Shown one piece after another: positions 4,663 through 7,129 of a stretch of 7,129 bases of DNA (position 1 is the stretch's first letter; every line of letters starts with the position of its first letter). Location of the stretch: the NCBI GenBank assembly GCA_959599635.1, contig CAUGJN010000096.1:1-7129 (forward strand), given 5' to 3'. The DNA comes from an uncultured Collinsella sp. GTDB lineage: Bacteria; Actinomycetota; Coriobacteriia; Coriobacteriales; Coriobacteriaceae. A program made the translations under genes and the position numbers. The notes beneath the pieces are model-generated. The model did no database searches. It saw only the letters and a program-made list of their open reading frames with translations, and was not told the DNA's origin.

Positions 4663-7033
4663 CGACAACGCGCTGGTGGTGGCGCTCGATACCTCGACCG
4701 ACATGCTTGCCTGCGCGGCAAGCTGGATTGATGGGCAGACGGGTGAGACGAAGCTCGTGAGTGGCGACCACATGTGTCGCCGTCACGCCAACGTTGAGCT
4801 CGTGAATACCGTTGATGGCGTGCTGGCTCAAGCCGGTCTGGATCGCAGCGATGTTGGTTGCTATGTGGTCGGCCGCGGCCCGGGTTCCTTTACGGGTGTG
4901 CGCATCGGCATCTCCACTGCCAAGGGCCTCGCGCGTGGTGCCAATGTTCCGCTGCTGGGCGTGTCGACGCTCGACGCTTGCGCTTGGACGGCGTGGAAGG
5001 CTGGCGTGCGCGGCAAGCTTGGTATCTTGGCCGATGCTATGCGCGGTGAGGTATATCCGGCGCTGTATATGCTGGTCGATGAGGGTCCCGAGCGTCAATT
5101 TGAGCGCGAACACGTGGTCAAGGCCGCCGTGGCGCTCGATGAGTGGCGCCAAGCAGCGGACTGGGGCCAGGTTCAGCTGACCGGTGACGGTCTCGTGCGC
5201 TATGGCAAGCTGCTGGGTGAGGACGAGGCCGCCCGCTGCGTGGAGCGCGACCTGTGGTGGCCTTCGGGCGAGGGCTTGCTGCTCGCGCACGCTGCGGGTG
5301 ACGGCGATCCGGCCCGCGTCCTGCCGATTTACACGCGCCTTTCGGATGCCGAGGAAAACGAGCGCAAGCGTCTTGGTCTTGCCGAGAGTGCGCAGAGCGA
5401 AATTACGGGTGTTGCCGATGAGCTCGCCGGTCGTCATCTGCAGTTCCGTCCCATGGGCGCGGCGGATGCCGAGGGCGCGAGCGCGCTGGAGGCTGCCTGC
5501 TTTGAAGGTGCCGGACACGAGGCATGGACGCCGGGCATGTTCCTGTCCGAACTGGGCGAGGACGTCGCTGCGCCGCGTAGTTGGTGGGTGGCACACGACG
5601 ACGGCAAGCTGCTGGGCCTTGCCGGCGGTATGGTCGTGGACGGTGATGTGCAGATTCTGGATGTCGCCGTCGACCCGGCACATCGCCGTGAGGGCATTGC
5701 CCGCAAGCTGCTGTCGCACGTGAGCTATGATGCCCAGATGCTCGGCTGCACTACGGCTTCGCTCGAGGTCGAGGACGGTAACGAGGGAGCGACCGCGCTT
5801 TATAACGCTCTGGGCTTTACCGAGGCTGGCCGTCGCCGCGGCTACTATGGTGCCGGCAAGGACGCCATCGTCATGACGGCTCCGCTGCCCCTGGTGCTTC
5901 CGGTCGATAATGCTTCGCCCGAGCCGACGGCGGCAGAGCAGCGCGTATGGCCGCTGCCTGCGCCTGGGCGCTCCGAGGGGGAGCGTGCCGAAATTGAGCG
6001 CCGCCGCCTAGTGCTCGCTATCGAGAGCTCCTGCGACGAGACGGCCGTGGCGATTATCGATGCGGATGGCAATATGCTGGCCAACCAGGTGTCGACACAG
6101 ATTGATTTTCACGCCCGCTTTGGCGGCGTGGTGCCCGAGATCGCCTCGCGCAAACACGTTGAGGTGATTGTGAGTGTCGTGGATGCGGCGCTCGAGGATG
6201 CCGCAGCATCGCTTGGTCTTGAGGGTGGAGCCATCGCGCCGAGCGAACTCGCCGCTGTTGGCGTGACGCAGGGTCCGGGCCTGGTGGGTGCTCTGGTAGT
6301 GGGCGTCGCCTTCGCCAAGGGCTTTGCCTATGCCGCCGGCAAGCCGCTCGTGTGCGTCAACCATCTGGAGGGCCATCTGTTCGCCAACCTGCTGGCGCAG
6401 CCCGATCTCAGGCCGCCGTTTATCTTCACGCTCGTCTCGGGCGGTCATACCATGCTCGTGCACGTGAAGGCATGGGGCGACTACGAGGTACTTGGTGAGA
6501 CACTCGACGATGCTGTGGGCGAGGCCTTCGACAAGGTAGCCAAGGCGTTGGGTCTGGGCTATCCCGGTGGCCCCATCATCTCCAAGCTGGCCGAGACGGG
6601 CAACCCCCGCGCGATCGATTTTCCTCGCGCGCTTAACAGCAGGGGAGACTATCGTTTCTCGCTTTCGGGTCTTAAAACGGCCGTGACGCTCTACATCGAG
6701 CAGGAGACCAAGGCCGGGCGCACGATTCACCTGCCCGATCTGGCGGCTTCGTTTGAGGCAGCCGTTTTTGACGTTCAGTACAAGAAGGCCAAAAACGCCC
6801 TGCATGCCACCGGATGCAAGGAATACTGCATCGGCGGCGGCGTCTCGGCTAATCCGCATCTGCGCGAGATGATGATCAAGAAGCTTGGGCGTCAGGGGAT
6901 CCGCGTAACGGTGCCACCGCTTTCGGCGTGCACCGACAACGCCGCCATGATCGCAGAGGTTGCCCGCCGTAAATTCGACCGAGGAGAAATCTCGCCGTTC
7001 GACGTCGACGCCGATCCGAACATGACGCTGTAG
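4649..7033 (+). CDS. tsaD: TsaB-RimI-TsaD triple fusion: t6A synthesis and S18 acetyltransferase
   Basis: One unbroken 794-residue frame joins three proteins usually encoded separately. Residues 1-240 are TsaB, with LDTSTD (13-18) and GRGPGSFTGVRIGISTAKGL (75-94). Residues about 262-412 are a RimI-type GNAT acetyltransferase, with LDVAVDP (337-343), the acetyl-CoA loop HRREGIARKLL (345-355), LEVEDGNEG (372-380) and ALYNALGF (383-390). Glu373 and Tyr385 align with E. coli RimI Glu103 and Tyr115. A Pro/Glu-rich linker (about 411-452) leads to TsaD (453-794): AIESSCDETAVA (457-468), NHLEGH (571-576, metal ligands His572 and His576), SGGHT (597-601) and TDNAAMIAE (762-770, ligand Asp763). TsaD transfers the threonylcarbamoyl group to tRNA A37, TsaB is its dimer partner and RimI acetylates ribosomal protein S18. 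No key residue is lost. ATG 4649 (AAGG 4636-4639 upstream) is preferred to TTG 4631. Confidence 0.95.
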   Translation: MSLHNDNALVVALDTSTDMLACAASWIDGQTGETKLVSGDHMCRRHANVELVNTVDGVLAQAGLDRSDVGCYVVGRGPGSFTGVRIGISTAKGLARGANVPLLGVSTLDACAWTAWKAGVRGKLGILADAMRGEVYPALYMLVDEGPERQFEREHVVKAAVALDEWRQAADWGQVQLTGDGLVRYGKLLGEDEAARCVERDLWWPSGEGLLLAHAAGDGDPARVLPIYTRLSDAEENERKRLGLAESAQSEITGVADELAGRHLQFRPMGAADAEGASALEAACFEGAGHEAWTPGMFLSELGEDVAAPRSWWVAHDDGKLLGLAGGMVVDGDVQILDVAVDPAHRREGIARKLLSHVSYDAQMLGCTTASLEVEDGNEGATALYNALGFTEAGRRRGYYGAGKDAIVMTAPLPLVLPVDNASPEPTAAEQRVWPLPAPGRSEGERAEIERRRLVLAIESSCDETAVAIIDADGNMLANQVSTQIDFHARFGGVVPEIASRKHVEVIVSVVDAALEDAAASLGLEGGAIAPSELAAVGVTQGPGLVGALVVGVAFAKGFAYAAGKPLVCVNHLEGHLFANLLAQPDLRPPFIFTLVSGGHTMLVHVKAWGDYEVLGETLDDAVGEAFDKVAKALGLGYPGGPIISKLAETGNPRAIDFPRALNSRGDYRFSLSGLKTAVTLYIEQETKAGRTIHLPDLAASFEAAVFDVQYKKAKNALHATGCKEYCIGGGVSANPHLREMMIKKLGRQGIRVTVPPLSACTDNAAMIAEVARRKFDRGEISPFDVDADPNMTL

Positions 7034-7044
7034 CTGGTACGGCG

Positions 7045-7066
7045 CGGTCCCCGGACGGAGGGGCCG
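7045..7066 (+). other. GC-rich hairpin in the 3' untranslated region
   Basis: CGGTCCC (7045-7051) can pair with GGGGCCG (7060-7066), with one G-U pair, around an eight-base loop. It begins 11 bases after the tsaD stop. There is no T run, so it does not look like a terminator on its own; it might protect the 3' end of the transcript. The rest of 7034-7103 shows nothing further that I can support. Confidence 0.35.
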
Positions 7067-7103
7067 GATATAAGGTTTCCTGCTCTACAGTCCTGCGCAA
7101 GAC

Positions 7104-7129
7104 GAAGGCCACATTAAGTGGCCTTCTTT
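7104..7129 (+). terminator. Intrinsic terminator of the operon, cut by the window end
   Basis: GAAGGCCAC (7104-7112) pairs perfectly with GTGGCCTTC (7118-7126) around the loop ATTAA, and TTT follows up to the last base of the window, where the T run is probably cut. It lies 70 bases after the fusion gene's stop codon with no gene between, so it most likely ends the operon transcript. Confidence 0.8.

Noticed and set aside
4812..5180. Plus-strand out-of-frame open reading frame inside the TsaB region
   Set aside because: Its product has a random composition rich in Trp, Arg and Cys, typical of a frame-shifted shadow, while the main frame has all the TsaB motifs.
4547..5719. Long minus-strand open frame (390 codons) across tsaE and the TsaB-RimI part
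   Set aside because: It lies fully opposite strongly supported genes, its predicted product has no recognisable domain, and long antisense frames are common in GC-rich coding DNA.
6008..6859. Minus-strand open frame (283 codons) opposite TsaD
   Set aside because: It is a shadow of the TsaD reading frame, with no domain, no supported start site and no room for its own promoter.

Overview
The window carries one tightly packed plus-strand gene cluster, framed by two intrinsic terminators: acpS (holo-ACP synthase), nnr (bifunctional NAD(P)H-hydrate epimerase/dehydratase), alr (alanine racemase), a family 4 Fe-S uracil-DNA glycosylase, tsaE, and a single long gene that fuses TsaB, RimI and TsaD. 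All genes lie on the same strand. The gaps range from a 14-base overlap to 12 bases, so they most likely form one operon read from promoters in the 101-197 region.

Organism: the acpS-nnr-alr-tsaE-tsaB-rimI-tsaD order resembles the arrangement of high-GC Gram-positives, and acpS, a linking gene and alr also sit together in Bacillus. Strong Shine-Dalgarno sequences and fairly GC-rich coding DNA fit this. From memory, the one-polypeptide TsaB-RimI-TsaD fusion is typical of Coriobacteriia (Collinsella/Atopobium/Olsenella type). A Collinsella-like gut actinobacterium is therefore my best guess, but it is an inference and not a search result.

Layout: 1-66 is the unidentified end of an upstream transcription unit, closed by a strong terminator hairpin (66-100). 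101-209 holds two candidate sigma-70-type promoters and the acpS ribosome binding site. 210-749 is acpS with a C-terminal extension of about 55 residues not expected in the family. 750-2366 is nnr, 2369-3514 alr, 3523-4143 the uracil-DNA glycosylase, 4156-4662 tsaE and 4649-7033 the tsaB-rimI-tsaD fusion. 7034-7129 is a 3' untranslated stretch with a GC-rich hairpin and a terminator cut by the window end.

How the genes work together: TsaE, TsaB and TsaD make up the bacterial threonylcarbamoyl-transfer machinery that finishes the t6A37 modification of ANN-decoding tRNAs; the TsaC/Sua5 enzyme that makes the substrate is not in the window. RimI acetylates the N-terminus of ribosomal protein S18. 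AcpS activates acyl carrier protein for lipid synthesis, Alr supplies D-alanine for the cell wall, and Nnr repairs hydrated NAD(P)H. The cluster is a housekeeping growth operon, not an accessory or mobile region. The points most worth a second look are the triple fusion, the AcpS extension with a possible internal start, the glycosylase placed between alr and tsaE, and a non-canonical Walker A in TsaE. I see no CRISPR array, insertion sequence, tRNA or phage-like feature.
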